64,000 nt of DNA from Mycobacterium sp. (GCA_025965895.1 JAOPWC010000123.1:17790-81789); one strand, 5' to 3'. Positions 28,064 to 36,982 are shown, counted from the first letter of the stretch. A program made the numbers and translations. The notes: generated by a model not told the origin, from the sequence alone.

Positions 28064-29203
28064 CTAGCGGCCGGTGAAGGTCTCGCGCAACCGGCTGAAG
28101 ATCCCACCGCTTGCCGCGGCGGTCGTCGTCTTCACCTCCGCGACATCACCGCGGCGGCGCTTCTTGAGCTCGCGCAGCAGGTCGGCGTCGTGGTGGTCAA
28201 GCCGGGTGGGCACCATGACGTCGACGTGTGCATGCAGGTCGCCGCGCACCCCGGAGCGAAGATGGGGCATGCCGTGCCCGCGCAGAGTGGTGACCGAGCC
28301 CGGCTGGGTGCCCGCCGGGATCGTGAGCTCCGTGGGGCCGTTTAGGATCGCGTCGACGGTGACGTTTGTGCCCAGGGCCGCGTCGATCATCGGGACCGCG
28401 ACCGTGCAGTGCAGGTCGTCGCCGTCACGGACGAAGATGTCGTGTGCCTGCTCGTGGACCTCGACATACAGGTCGCCGGCCGGCCCGCCGCCAGGACCGA
28501 CTTCCCCCTGCGCGGCCAACCGCACACGCATCCCGTCACCCACGCCGGCCGGAATCTTGACGCTGATCTCGCGCCGGGCTCGCACCCGGCCGTCGCCTCC
28601 ACACTGGTAGCAAGGGTCGAGAATGACCTCCCCCACGCCGCGGCAGGTGGGGCATGGCCGCGAGGTCATCACCTGGCCGAGCAGCGACCGCTGCACGCTC
28701 TGCACTTCGCCGTGGCCGCCGCAGGTTTCGCAGCGCACGGGGCCGGAGTTTCCGTTGGTGCCCTTACCGTGGCACCTGTCGCACAGGACCGCGGTGTCGA
28801 CGGTGACCTGCTTGGTGACGCCGGTCGCGCACTCTTCCAGTGTCATACGCATACGGAGCAAGGAGTCCGAGCCGGGCCGCACCCGGCCGATCGGGCCACG
28901 CGAAGCGGTGCCACCGCCGAAGAACGCCTCGAAGACGTCGCCGAGGCCGCCGAAGCCCGCGGTGAACCCGTTGTTCGCCGACATCGATTCCAATGGGTCG
29001 CCGCCCAGGTCGACAACGCGTCGTCGCTCCGGGTCGCTGAGCACCTCGTACGCGGCGCTGATCTCCTTGAAGCGGGCCTGCGCCTGTTCGTCGGGGTTGA
29101 CGTCGGGATGCAGCTCGCGGGCCAGCCGCCGGTAGGCGCGCTTGATCTCCGCGTCGCTCGCGTTCCTGCTCACCCCGAGCAGGCCGTAATAGTCCCGTGC
29201 CAC
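28064..29203 (-). CDS. dnaJ2: Chaperone protein DnaJ (DnaJ2)
   Basis: This 379-residue type I DnaJ has an N-terminal J domain with HPD ([11 protein letters not shown]), a short G/F region (about 75-105), four C-x-x-C-x-G-x-G zinc motifs ([32 protein letters not shown]) and the C-terminal substrate-binding domains. It stimulates DnaK ATPase in protein folding. hrcA lies immediately upstream, suggesting heat-shock control in an hrcA-dnaJ2-rsmE operon. Confidence 0.95.
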   Translation of the reverse strand: MARDYYGLLGVSRNASDAEIKRAYRRLARELHPDVNPDEQAQARFKEISAAYEVLSDPERRRVVDLGGDPLESMSANNGFTAGFGGLGDVFEAFFGGGTASRGPIGRVRPGSDSLLRMRMTLEECATGVTKQVTVDTAVLCDRCHGKGTNGNSGPVRCETCGGHGEVQSVQRSLLGQVMTSRPCPTCRGVGEVILDPCYQCGGDGRVRARREISVKIPAGVGDGMRVRLAAQGEVGPGGGPAGDLYVEVHEQAHDIFVRDGDDLHCTVAVPMIDAALGTNVTVDAILNGPTELTIPAGTQPGSVTTLRGHGMPHLRSGVRGDLHAHVDVMVPTRLDHHDADLLRELKKRRRGDVAEVKTTTAAASGGIFSRLRETFTGR

Positions 29204-29257
29204 TGCTGACCTTCCCGTGCCTTCTGGTGTTCGCGCAAAGGGCTTATCGCTGCCGCG

Positions 29258-30301
29258 TCACCTGCGGCCTAACACGTCCCCTATATACATCGCAACCGCA
29301 GCGACACTAGCGATAGTTCCCGGATAGTCCATTCGAGTGGGACCCAACACACCCATCCCGCCGTATACCGTTCCCGGAGCGCCGTAGGTCGTGGCGACCA
29401 CCGACGTACCTGCCATCTCCTCGACCTCGGTCTCGTGGCCGATGCGCACGGTCACCTTGCCCGCGTCCTGCTGGGCGGCCAACAGCCGCAACACCACGAC
29501 CTGCTCTTCGAGCGCCTCGAGAATCGAACGCAGAGAACCGCCGAAGTCGGCGGTGTTGCGGGTCAGGTTCGCGGTACCGCCGAGCAGCAACCGTTCTTCG
29601 GCGTGCTCGACCAGCGACTCCAGCAGCACGGTCGCCGAGCGCCCGACAGCGTCGCCGAGTGTGCCGCCCAGGCCCATCTGCGCGGCCAGGTCGGCGACGG
29701 CGGCCGAGGCCGCCGAGAGCCGCTTGCCGTCCAGCGCCTGGCTGAGCATGTCCCTCAACTGACCGAGCTGGTGCTCGTTGATCACGTCGCCGAGCTCGAC
29801 GACGCGCTGGTCCACCCGACCTGAATCGGTGATCACGACCAGCAGCAGCCGCGCCGGCGTCAGCGCGACCACCTCCAGGTGGCGCACGGTGGACGCGGAC
29901 AGGGTCGGGTACTGCACGACGGCGACCTGCCGGGTGAGCTGCGCGAGTAGTCGCACTGCGCGGCGCAGCACATCGTCGAGATCGACGCCCGATTCGAGGA
30001 AGCTGTGAATGGCGCGGCGCTCGGCCGTCGAGAGTGGCTTGATGTCATCGAGACGGTCGACGAACTCGCGGTAGCCCTTCTCGGTCGGCACCCGGCCGGA
30101 GCTGGTGTGCGGCTGGGCAATGTAGCCCTCGGCCTCCAGGACCGCCATGTCGTTGCGGATCGTGGCGCTGGACACCCCGAGGTTATACCGCTCCACCAAC
30201 GACTTCGACCCGATCGGTTCCTTCGTGGCAACGAAGTCGGCGACGATGGCGCGCAGCACCTCGAAACGACGGTCTTCGGCATTTCCCACCAGTCGCCTCA
30301 C
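29258..30301 (-). CDS. hrcA: Heat-inducible transcription repressor HrcA
   Basis: This 347-residue repressor has the N-terminal winged helix ([43 protein letters not shown]) and the GAF-like and dimerisation regions with [18 protein letters not shown]. It binds CIRCE elements at groE-type promoters; I see no CIRCE motif in this window. It is first in the hrcA-dnaJ2-rsmE run. Confidence 0.95.
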   Translation of the reverse strand: MRRLVGNAEDRRFEVLRAIVADFVATKEPIGSKSLVERYNLGVSSATIRNDMAVLEAEGYIAQPHTSSGRVPTEKGYREFVDRLDDIKPLSTAERRAIHSFLESGVDLDDVLRRAVRLLAQLTRQVAVVQYPTLSASTVRHLEVVALTPARLLLVVITDSGRVDQRVVELGDVINEHQLGQLRDMLSQALDGKRLSAASAAVADLAAQMGLGGTLGDAVGRSATVLLESLVEHAEERLLLGGTANLTRNTADFGGSLRSILEALEEQVVVLRLLAAQQDAGKVTVRIGHETEVEEMAGTSVVATTYGAPGTVYGGMGVLGPTRMDYPGTIASVAAVAMYIGDVLGRR

Positions 30302-30458
30302 TCCCTTGTCGCTTCGCTTCTGCCCACCGGACTCCGGACCGGTTCCATTTTACGGTGATCAGCTGGGCCGATACACCCTCGGCACCGTGACGTATGGCAT
30401 TTCAAGCCGCGGCGACTACCCTTTTCGGGCATGGTGACCGGCGGATGATTTACCCGAG

Positions 30459-30773
30459 ATGATTTTCAAAGGCGTCCGCGACGGCAAGCCGTACCCCGAC
30501 CACGGCCTGTCCTATCGAGACTGGTCACAGATTCCGCCGCGTCAGATTCGCCTCGACGAGTTGGTCACGACGACAACCGTGTTGGCGTTGGACCGGCTGC
30601 TCTCGGAGGACTCCACCTTCTACGGCGACCTGTTCCCCCACGCCGTCAAGTGGAGGGGCGTCGTGTACCTCGAGGACGGCCTGCACCGTGCGGTGCGCGC
30701 GGCGCTGCGCAACAGGGTGGTGCTGCATGCGCGGCTCTTCGACATGGACGCGCTGCTGCCGCAAACGACGTAG
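30459..30773 (+). CDS. Conserved hypothetical (Rv2375-like)
   Basis: This 104-residue soluble protein (MIFKGVRDGKPYPDHGLSYRDW) lies directly beyond hrcA in divergent orientation, as Rv2375 does in M. tuberculosis. No known domain is recognised. It is rich in charged residues and conserved-looking aromatic positions, without signal peptide or membrane segment. The upstream region has TACCCT (30417-30422) followed 8 nt later by a five-codon ORF (30431-30448). Confidence 0.75.
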   Translation: MIFKGVRDGKPYPDHGLSYRDWSQIPPRQIRLDELVTTTTVLALDRLLSEDSTFYGDLFPHAVKWRGVVYLEDGLHRAVRAALRNRVVLHARLFDMDALLPQTT

Positions 30774-30785
30774 CGCCGGGCTGCC

Positions 30786-30812
30786 CGTCACATTCTCGCG
30801 ATCTCCCGGGTC
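30786..30812 (+). promoter_or_regulatory. Candidate ECF41-type sigma promoter
   Basis: CGTCACA (30786-30792) and GGTC (30809-30812) are separated by 16 nt. This differs by one base in each box from the TGTCACA and CGTC elements reported for ECF41 sigma factors, and lies just upstream of an operon ending in an ECF41-type sigma gene, so it is a plausible autoregulated promoter. Confidence 0.5.
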
Positions 30813-30816
30813 GGCT

Positions 30817-30852
30817 TTGTGAGACCACGACAGGTTGTGAGACCACGACAGG
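30817..30852 (+). repeat. Perfect tandem duplication of 18 bp in the leader of the AhpD-like gene
   Basis: TTGTGAGACCACGACAGG occurs twice, head to tail (30817-30834 and 30835-30852). The second copy runs into the ribosome binding site AGGAGG (30850-30855) of the gene starting at 30862. Confidence 0.9.
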
Positions 30853-30861
30853 AGGTTTTCG

Positions 30862-31446
30862 ATGGCACGTCTCGACACGGTGTCCGACCGCGGCGCCCCA
30901 CTGGCCACAAAGATCGCGTACTTCTTCACCAAACGGCGCTTAGTGCAGATGACCGGCCGCGCACCTGCGACAATGCTCGAGCCACTGAAGGTGTACGCGC
31001 ATATTCCCAAGCTGCTGAAGGGATACGGGCGCCTCGAGCAGGCGGTGGCCGGGCTCGATCTGCTCGACCGGCGGCACCGGGCGCTGGCCGAGCTGAAAGC
31101 GGCGACAACCGTCCGGTGCGAGTACTGCATCGACCTTGGCTCGCAGATCGCCCGCGGCTGGGGCCTGAGCGACGACGAGTTGCTGGCATTGCCGAATTTC
31201 CGTGACGCCGCGTGCTTCTCTGATCTCGACAAGCTGGTCCTTGAGTACGCGAGCGCGATGAGTGGTACCCCGGTGGAGGTCAGCGACGAGCTGTTCGGGG
31301 CTTTGCAACGCCATTTCGACACCCCACAGCTGGTCGAGCTGACCCACGTGGTCGCGCTGGAAAACCTGCGGGCCCGGTTCAACCTTGCTCTGGGCATCGG
31401 TGCGGCCGGGTTCAGCGAGGGCGCGGTGTGCGCGCTACCGGACTGA
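30862..31446 (+). CDS. Carboxymuconolactone decarboxylase/AhpD-like protein
   Basis: This 194-residue protein has the AhpD-like helical core with a redox C-x-x-C (RCEYCIDLGSQIARGWG) preceded by LAELKAATTV. The His that follows the second Cys in canonical AhpD/CMD proteins is Gly here. Such proteins are the usual genomic partners of ECF41 sigma factors, and the gene overlaps the sigma gene by 19 bp, so the two are co-expressed. It may be a thiol peroxidase-like or stress protein; the substrate is unknown. A strong AGGAGG lies 6 nt before the ATG. Confidence 0.85.
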   Translation: MARLDTVSDRGAPLATKIAYFFTKRRLVQMTGRAPATMLEPLKVYAHIPKLLKGYGRLEQAVAGLDLLDRRHRALAELKAATTVRCEYCIDLGSQIARGWGLSDDELLALPNFRDAACFSDLDKLVLEYASAMSGTPVEVSDELFGALQRHFDTPQLVELTHVVALENLRARFNLALGIGAAGFSEGAVCALPD

Positions 31447-32306
31447 CAGCCCGATTCGAGCAGGAGCGGCCGCAGCTGAAGGCCGTCGCGTACCGGATGC
31501 TTGGAACGCTCACCGATGCCGAGGACGCGGTTCAGGAGGCGTGGATCCGGCTGAACCGCGCCGACGCCGAGGATGTCGACAACCTCGGTGCCTGGTTGAC
31601 CACGGTGGTGGCACGGATCTGTCTGAACATGCTGCGGTCCCGCCGCGCCAGGCAGGACGAGGGACTCGTCGCTCAGATCCCGGATCCGATCGTCGACCCG
31701 GTCGGTGAGTCCGACCCCGAGCATCAGTCGCTGCTGGCGGACTCTGTGGGCCTTGCCCTGTTCGTCGTGCTGGACACGCTGCCGCCCCCGGAGCGGCTGG
31801 CGTTCGTGCTGCACGACGTGTTCGCGATGCCGTTCGACGAGATCGCGCCGATCGTGGAGCGCTCTGCCGAGGCCACCCGCCAACTCGCCAGCCGCGCGCG
31901 CCGGCGCATCCAGTCCGCGCATCCGACGCCCGACGGCGACATGTCGGCCCAGCGCTCGGTGGTCGACGCGTTCTTCACCGCCGGCCGCAGCGGTGATTTC
32001 GACCGGCTGGTCGCGCTGCTGCATCCCGAGGTGGAGCTGCGCGGCGACTTCGGTCCGGGCCGTACGGTCTCGGCTCGCGGCCCGTCGGCGGTGGCAAAGC
32101 TGGCCGGGACGTACGCCGCGATGGACGCCGAGGTGCAGCCGGCCGCGGTCAACGGGGCTGCGGGGGCCGTCGTCCTGCGGGCGGGGCGGCCCATGTCCAT
32201 CATGGGATTTCTGGTCATGGCCGAAAAGGTGAAGGCCATCGACGTCTTGGCCGACCCGGACCGCATCGCCCGGTTGGATCTCGCCGCGATCCTGGATCCC
32301 AGCTAA
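31428..32306 (+). CDS. ECF sigma factor of the ECF41/SigJ type with C-terminal SnoaL-like domain
   Basis: This 292-residue protein has sigma region 2 (LKAVAYRMLGTLTDAEDAVQEAWIR), region 4 (LPPPERLAFVLHDVFAMPFDEIAPIVERSAEATRQLASRARRR) and a C-terminal NTF2/SnoaL-like domain (about 170-290) that replaces an anti-sigma factor by regulating activity in cis. The linker-region motif usually written DGGGK is DFGPGR here, and a terminal DPDRI resembles the NPDKL motif. It overlaps the AhpD-like gene. It should direct its own operon from the CGTCACA-N16-GGTC site upstream. Its stop overlaps the stop of hemW. Confidence 0.88.
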   Translation: MRATGLTARFEQERPQLKAVAYRMLGTLTDAEDAVQEAWIRLNRADAEDVDNLGAWLTTVVARICLNMLRSRRARQDEGLVAQIPDPIVDPVGESDPEHQSLLADSVGLALFVVLDTLPPPERLAFVLHDVFAMPFDEIAPIVERSAEATRQLASRARRRIQSAHPTPDGDMSAQRSVVDAFFTAGRSGDFDRLVALLHPEVELRGDFGPGRTVSARGPSAVAKLAGTYAAMDAEVQPAAVNGAAGAVVLRAGRPMSIMGFLVMAEKVKAIDVLADPDRIARLDLAAILDPS

Positions 32307-33511
32307 TCGTCGAGCAGGGTGCGCACCACCGCGTCGGCCAGCAGGCGGCCGCGGTCGGTGAGCACCAGCCGGTCGCCGTCGCGGTTCAGCAGTCCGTCGG
32401 AGATCGCGACGTCGGCACGCCGACGTTCTGTTTCGGTCAGGACAGCGGATGGCAGGCCACCGTGCAGCCGCAGCCCGAGCATGACCCCCTCGGTGTGCGC
32501 CTCGGCCGCGCCAAGCTGTTCGAGATCAGCGACCGGCAGGGTCCCGGTGGCGAGCTGCTGCGCATAAGCATTGGGATGCTTGATGTTCCACCACCGCGTC
32601 GAGCCGACGTATCCGTGCGCGCCCGGTCCGGCACCCCACCATTCGCCGCCGCCCCAGTAGCCGAGGTTGTGGCGGCACTCCCCGCCGGGACGGCTCCAGT
32701 TCGACACCTCGTACCAGTCGAAGCCGTTCTGCGACAGCCGCGCGTCGAGCATCTCGTAGCGGCGTGCCAGCACGTCATCGTCGGGCTTGGCGATCTCGCC
32801 ACGCCGCACCCGGCGGGCCAGCGCGGTGCCGTCCTCGACGACCAACGCGTATGCGGAGACATGGTCGACGCCCGCGCCGACCGCCGCGTCGACCGAGCGC
32901 AGCAGGTCGTCGTCGGTCTCGCCCGGCGTGCCGTAGATCAGGTCGAGGTTGACGTGGCGGAAGCCCGCGGCGAGCGCCTCCCGCGCCGCGGCAACCGAAC
33001 GCCCCGGCGAATGCACCCGGTCGAGAACCGCCAGCACCCGCGGCGCCGCCGACTGCATGCCGAGTGACAGCCGGGTGTACCCGGCCGACAGCAGCGCGTC
33101 GAACAACTCCGGCGATGTCGACTCGGGGTTCGCCTCGGTGGTGACCTCGGCGCCGTCTGCAAGCCCGAACGTGTGGCGCACCGCATCGAGCACCGCGGCC
33201 AGCCGGTGGCCCCCGAGGAGCGACGGGGTGCCGCCGCCGACGAACACCGTGTCGGGGATCGGAGCCGCTCGGCCGCCGACATCGGACTCCGGCGGGCTGT
33301 TCAAGTGCGACGCGGCCAGCGACAGTTCGGCGCGCAGCGCGGCAAGCCAGCCGTCGGGGTTGGCCCCGCCGAGTTCGGCCGGGGTGTAGGTGTTGAAGTC
33401 GCAGTAGCCGCAGCGTGTCGCGCAGAACGGCACGTGCACATATACGCCGAACCGCCGACCCGGCGTCGTCGCGAGGCCGGGCAGGGTGGCGCAACCCGCG
33501 CTGACCGTCAT
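32303..33511 (-). CDS. hemW: Radical SAM protein HemW (heme chaperone; annotated hemN)
   Basis: This 402-residue protein has the radical SAM cluster motif C30-x3-C34-x2-C37 (CATRCGYC) followed by DFNTYTP, the glycine motif FVGGGTPS, and a C-terminal HemN_C domain. It lacks the N-terminal extension of true oxygen-independent coproporphyrinogen oxidase, so HemW (heme delivery) is the better call. ATG 33511 is chosen; the open frame further upstream would run antisense through the sirA leader. Matches Rv2388c by position. Confidence 0.92.
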   Translation of the reverse strand: MTVSAGCATLPGLATTPGRRFGVYVHVPFCATRCGYCDFNTYTPAELGGANPDGWLAALRAELSLAASHLNSPPESDVGGRAAPIPDTVFVGGGTPSLLGGHRLAAVLDAVRHTFGLADGAEVTTEANPESTSPELFDALLSAGYTRLSLGMQSAAPRVLAVLDRVHSPGRSVAAAREALAAGFRHVNLDLIYGTPGETDDDLLRSVDAAVGAGVDHVSAYALVVEDGTALARRVRRGEIAKPDDDVLARRYEMLDARLSQNGFDWYEVSNWSRPGGECRHNLGYWGGGEWWGAGPGAHGYVGSTRWWNIKHPNAYAQQLATGTLPVADLEQLGAAEAHTEGVMLGLRLHGGLPSAVLTETERRRADVAISDGLLNRDGDRLVLTDRGRLLADAVVRTLLDD

Positions 33512-33576
33512 AACAGCAAGTCTCCCAGAGCGCTGCCGGTGACTTTTGCTCACGGTGAGCGCAAGTTTGACCCGGT

Positions 33577-33582
33577 TAGGGT
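33577..33582 (+). promoter_or_regulatory. -10 box for the sirA leader
   Basis: TAGGGT matches the mycobacterial TANNNT -10 pattern and lies 10 nt before an in-frame GTG of the cysteine-rich leader ORF. No convincing -35 is seen. Confidence 0.5.
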
Positions 33583-33592
33583 ACCTGTCGGC

Positions 33593-33709
33593 GTGCGTGG
33601 CAGAATGGTGGTCGTGACCGCCGCCCGTAGCTCTGCAACCCGCGTCTCGCTGGTGGCGCGGCGGCATGTCGACTTCAAGCGCGTGTGCAGCTGTTGCTGT
33701 CTGGCTTGA
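33593..33709 (+). CDS. Cysteine-rich leader peptide upstream of sirA
   Basis: This 38-codon ORF (GTG start; alternatives ATG 33605 and GTG 33614) ends in Arg-Val-Cys-Ser-Cys-Cys-Cys-Leu-Ala and TGA. Four of its last seven codons are Cys. It precedes sirA by 117 nt. Polycysteine leaderless short ORFs have been reported in mycobacteria as cysteine-responsive attenuators of sulfur assimilation operons, and this one fits: ribosome stalling at the Cys codons when cysteine is scarce would change folding of the following RNA. The gap contains a tandem GCCGCCGGATC repeat (33743-33753, 33757-33767) that could contribute to structure. Confidence 0.75.
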   Translation: MRGRMVVVTAARSSATRVSLVARRHVDFKRVCSCCCLA

Positions 33710-33826
33710 TGTCGTAGACCTGCCCACCTGTACTTTCAGCTGGCCGCCGGATCTGCGCCGCCGGATCAGCCGCCGGTGGTATTGCGCGGTCCAAAGGCCG
33801 GCTCTGACGAGGAGCATGACCGCCCC

Positions 33827-35497
33827 ATGACACAGCCCCGTCCGCCGAAGCGGCCCCGCGGCGAAGGCCAATGGGCGCTCGGCTACCGCGAGCCGCTCAA
33901 CGCCAACGAGCAGAGTAAGAAGGACGATCACCCGCTCAACGTGCGGGAACGCATCGAGAACATCTACGCCCGCCGCGGCTTCGACAGCATCGACAAAAGC
34001 GACCTCCGTGGCCGGATGCGCTGGTGGGGCCTGTACACCCAGCGCGAACAGGGCTACGACGGCACGTGGACCGGCGACGAGAACATCGACGTGTTGGAAG
34101 CCCGGTACTTCATGATGCGGGTCCGTTGCGATGGTGGGGCGCTGTCCACCGCGGCGTTGCGCACGCTGGGCGAGATCTCCACCCAGTTCGCACGCGACAC
34201 CGCGGACATCTCAGACCGCGAAAACCTGCAGATGCACTGGATCGAGGTGGAGAACGTCCCCGAGATCTGGCAGAGGCTGGAGGCGGTCGGCCTGCAGACC
34301 ACCGAGGCGTGCGGCGACTGCCCGCGCGTGGTGCTGGGCTCCCCGCTGGCCGGCGAATCGATCGACGAGGTGCTCGATCCCACGTGGGCGATCGAGGAGA
34401 TCGTGCGCCGCTACATCGGCAAGAAGGAATACGCGAATCTCCCGCGCAAGTACAAGACCGCGATCTCGGGCCTGCAGGATGTCTGCCACGAGGTCAACGA
34501 CGTCGCGTTCATCGGTGTCGTGCATCCCGAACACGGCCCGGGTCTGGATGTGTGGGTCGGCGGGGGCCTGTCGACGAACCCGATGCTGGGCCAGCGCCTG
34601 GGTGCCTGGGTGCCACTTGAGGACGTGCCCGATGTCTGGGAGAGCATCACCTCGGTGTTCCGGGACTACGGATACCGCCGGCTGCGGTCGAAGGCACGGT
34701 TGAAGTTCCTGATCAAGGATTGGGGCGTTGAGAAGTTCAGGGAAGTCCTCGAACAGGAGTACCTGAAGCGGCCGCTGATCGACGGCCCGGCTCCCCAACG
34801 GGTGATTCACCCGATCGACCATGTCGGCGTGCAGCGGTTGAGGAACGGGAAGAACGCCGTCGGTGTCGCGCCGATTGCCGGCAGGGTGTCCGGCACGATC
34901 CTGACCAAGGTCGCGGACCTGGCTGTCAAGGTCGGCTCCGACCGGATCCGGTTCACGCCGTACCAGAAGCTCATCATCCTCGACGTGCCGGACGAGCACG
35001 TCGATGACCTTGTCGCCGCCCTCGATGCGTTGGGCCTGCCGTCCACGCCGTCACATTGGCGGCGAAACCTCATGGCCTGCACCGGCATCGAGTTCTGCAA
35101 GCTGTCCTTCGCCGAAACCCGCAAACGCTCTCAGGTGCTGGTGCCCGAGCTGGAGCGCCGGCTCGACGACATCAACGCCCAGCTCGACGTGCCGATCACC
35201 GTGAACATCAACGGCTGCCCCAACTCGTGCGCGCGCATTCAGGTCGCCGACATCGGATTCAAGGGCCAGATGGTGGACGACGGCCACGGCGCTTCGGTGG
35301 AGGGCTTCCAGGTACACCTGGGCGGAAGCCTTGGCCTCGATAGTGGCTTCGGCCGCAAGCTGCGCCAGCACAAGGTGGTGTCCGCCGAACTCGGCGACTA
35401 CATCGAGCGGGTGGTGCGCAATTTCGTGAAACAAAGAAGCGAAGGCGAGCGTTTCGCGTCCTGGGCCCTCCGAGCGGATGAGGCAGACCTGCGATGA
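33827..35497 (+). CDS. sirA: Sulfite reductase (ferredoxin)
   Basis: This 556-residue siroheme/4Fe-4S enzyme reduces sulfite to sulfide with six electrons from ferredoxin. The cluster ligands are in CTGIEFCKLS and NINGCPNSCARIQ; the two ferrite-like half-domains are visible, with GGALSTAALRTLGEI and GVAPIAGRVSGTIL. It closely resembles M. tuberculosis SirA/NirA (Rv2391). ATG 33827 is preferred (MTQPRPPKRPRGEGQWALG); a GAGGAG lies 12 nt upstream. It is first in the sirA-cysH-che1 operon, behind a polycysteine leader. Confidence 0.96.
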   Translation: MTQPRPPKRPRGEGQWALGYREPLNANEQSKKDDHPLNVRERIENIYARRGFDSIDKSDLRGRMRWWGLYTQREQGYDGTWTGDENIDVLEARYFMMRVRCDGGALSTAALRTLGEISTQFARDTADISDRENLQMHWIEVENVPEIWQRLEAVGLQTTEACGDCPRVVLGSPLAGESIDEVLDPTWAIEEIVRRYIGKKEYANLPRKYKTAISGLQDVCHEVNDVAFIGVVHPEHGPGLDVWVGGGLSTNPMLGQRLGAWVPLEDVPDVWESITSVFRDYGYRRLRSKARLKFLIKDWGVEKFREVLEQEYLKRPLIDGPAPQRVIHPIDHVGVQRLRNGKNAVGVAPIAGRVSGTILTKVADLAVKVGSDRIRFTPYQKLIILDVPDEHVDDLVAALDALGLPSTPSHWRRNLMACTGIEFCKLSFAETRKRSQVLVPELERRLDDINAQLDVPITVNINGCPNSCARIQVADIGFKGQMVDDGHGASVEGFQVHLGGSLGLDSGFGRKLRQHKVVSAELGDYIERVVRNFVKQRSEGERFASWALRADEADLR

Positions 35498-35539
35498 GCG
35501 CCAGTGAACAGAGTGCGAAAGGCAGAGTGCGGTAGACCC

Positions 35540-36265
35540 ATGAGCGACGTGCGCGAAGAGGATCAGACCCGGACGACGGAGAGTGACCTGCGGGAACTGG
35601 TGGCCCGCGGCGCCGCCGAGCTTGACGGGGCCGACGCGATCGACCTGCTGCGGTGGGCAGACGATAATTTCGGCGCGAATTATGTCGTTGCGTCGAACAT
35701 GCAGGACGCCGTGTTGATCGACCTGGTCGCGAAGGTTCGTCCCGGTGTCGACGTGTTGTTCTTGGACACCGGCTACCACTTTGTCGAAACGATCGGCACC
35801 CGGGACGCCGTCGCAGCGGTGTACGACGTCAACGTCGTCAACGTCACTCCCGAGCACACCGTCGACCAACAGGACCGGCTCAGGGGCAAGAACCTCTTCG
35901 CCCGCGAGCCCAACGAATGCTGTCGCATGCGAAAGGTCTTACCCTTGGGCAAAGCGTTGCGCGGCTACTCCGCCTGGGTCACCGGTCTGCGCCGGGTGGA
36001 GGCGCCGACGCGCGCCAAGGCACCGTTCATCACTTTCGACGAGGCGTTCGGGCTGGTGAAGATCAACCCGCTGGCCGCCTGGACGGACGAGGACATGCAG
36101 GACTACATCGAAGCCCATGGCGTCTTGGTGAATGCGCTTGTCTACGAAGGCTATCCGTCGATCGGCTGCGCCCCGTGCACCGCGAAGCCAGAACCGGGCT
36201 CGGACCCACGCAGCGGTCGGTGGCAGGGCCTCGCGAAGACCGAATGCGGGTTGCATTCGTCGTGA
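35540..36265 (+). CDS. cysH: Adenosine 5'-phosphosulfate (APS) reductase
   Basis: This 241-residue enzyme reduces APS to sulfite and AMP using thioredoxin. The two cysteine pairs that hold the 4Fe-4S cluster are present (NECCRMRK and CAPC), together with the catalytic C-terminal ECGLH; this pattern marks the APS form rather than the PAPS form. VVASNMQDAVLIDL and FLDTGYHF belong to the nucleotide site. ATG 35540 is used. Its TGA overlaps the GTG of che1. Confidence 0.95.
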   Translation: MSDVREEDQTRTTESDLRELVARGAAELDGADAIDLLRWADDNFGANYVVASNMQDAVLIDLVAKVRPGVDVLFLDTGYHFVETIGTRDAVAAVYDVNVVNVTPEHTVDQQDRLRGKNLFAREPNECCRMRKVLPLGKALRGYSAWVTGLRRVEAPTRAKAPFITFDEAFGLVKINPLAAWTDEDMQDYIEAHGVLVNALVYEGYPSIGCAPCTAKPEPGSDPRSGRWQGLAKTECGLHSS

Positions 36266-36972
36266 CCGCGCTGGTCGTCGCCGCACACGGCAGCGTTGAT
36301 CCGCGCTCGCCGGCCAACGCCCACGCTGTCGCGGACGGGATCCGTCGGTTGCGCCCGCAGCTGGACGTGCGGGTCGGGTTCTGCGAGAAATCTGAGCCGA
36401 ACCTGCCCGAGGTGCTGGCCGGGCTGCGCGAAGACGCTGTGCTCGCGCCGCTTCTGTTGGCCGACGCGTTTCACGCCCGGGTGGACATCCCGGGGATGAT
36501 CGCCGAGTCGGGCGCGGACCGAGTGCATCAGGCGGATGTTCTTGGCGAAGATCCGCGGCTGCTGGCCGTGCTGCACCAACGCGTGAGGTGGCTGGGTGTG
36601 TCGCAGCACGACCGGAACGTTGGCGTCGTAGTCGTCGCGGTCGGCTCGTCGTCGGAAATGGTCAACGTCCGCACACGAGGGGTGGCACCCGCTGCGGCCG
36701 CCGGCACCCGGTGGGCTGGCGCGGTGACCGCGTTCGCGACCGGTCCGCGGCCGACGCTCGACGAGGCCGCGCAGTATCTTCGCCGCCGCGGCGCCACGCG
36801 ACTGGTGATAGCGCCGTGGTTCTTGGCCCCGGGCCGCCTGACCGATCGTGTCGCGTGCTACGCCGGCGACAACGGCATTGCGATGGCAGCGCCCCTTGGC
36901 GCGCACCGGCTGGTCGCGCTCACTGTGCTTGATCGGTTCGACAGCTCGATCGCCGAGCGGGCAGCGGCCTAG
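36262..36972 (+). CDS. che1: Sirohydrochlorin ferrochelatase (CbiX/SirB-like)
   Basis: This 236-residue protein has the chelatase start TALVVAAHGSVDPRS with the metal-binding His, repeated in a second half beginning VGVVVVAVGSSSEMVN. It would insert iron into sirohydrochlorin to make the siroheme required by SirA, which explains its place in the sirA-cysH operon. GTG 36262 overlaps the cysH stop (GTGA); ATG 36244 is an alternative. Named as in M. tuberculosis Rv2393. Confidence 0.88.
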   Translation: MTALVVAAHGSVDPRSPANAHAVADGIRRLRPQLDVRVGFCEKSEPNLPEVLAGLREDAVLAPLLLADAFHARVDIPGMIAESGADRVHQADVLGEDPRLLAVLHQRVRWLGVSQHDRNVGVVVVAVGSSSEMVNVRTRGVAPAAAAGTRWAGAVTAFATGPRPTLDEAAQYLRRRGATRLVIAPWFLAPGRLTDRVACYAGDNGIAMAAPLGAHRLVALTVLDRFDSSIAERAAA

Positions 36973-36982
36973 GGCCGTACAT

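Noticed and set aside
29204..30458. CIRCE element for HrcA
   Set aside because: No TTAGCACTC-N9-GAGTGCTAA-like repeat seen near hrcA or dnaJ2.
30525..32024. 499-residue minus-strand frame opposite the AhpD-like and sigma genes
   Set aside because: Overlaps two well-supported plus-strand genes and has no recognisable domain.
35917..36261. N-terminal extension of che1 through cysH
   Set aside because: Would overlap cysH in another frame; GTG 36262 overlaps the cysH stop and begins directly before the chelatase motif.
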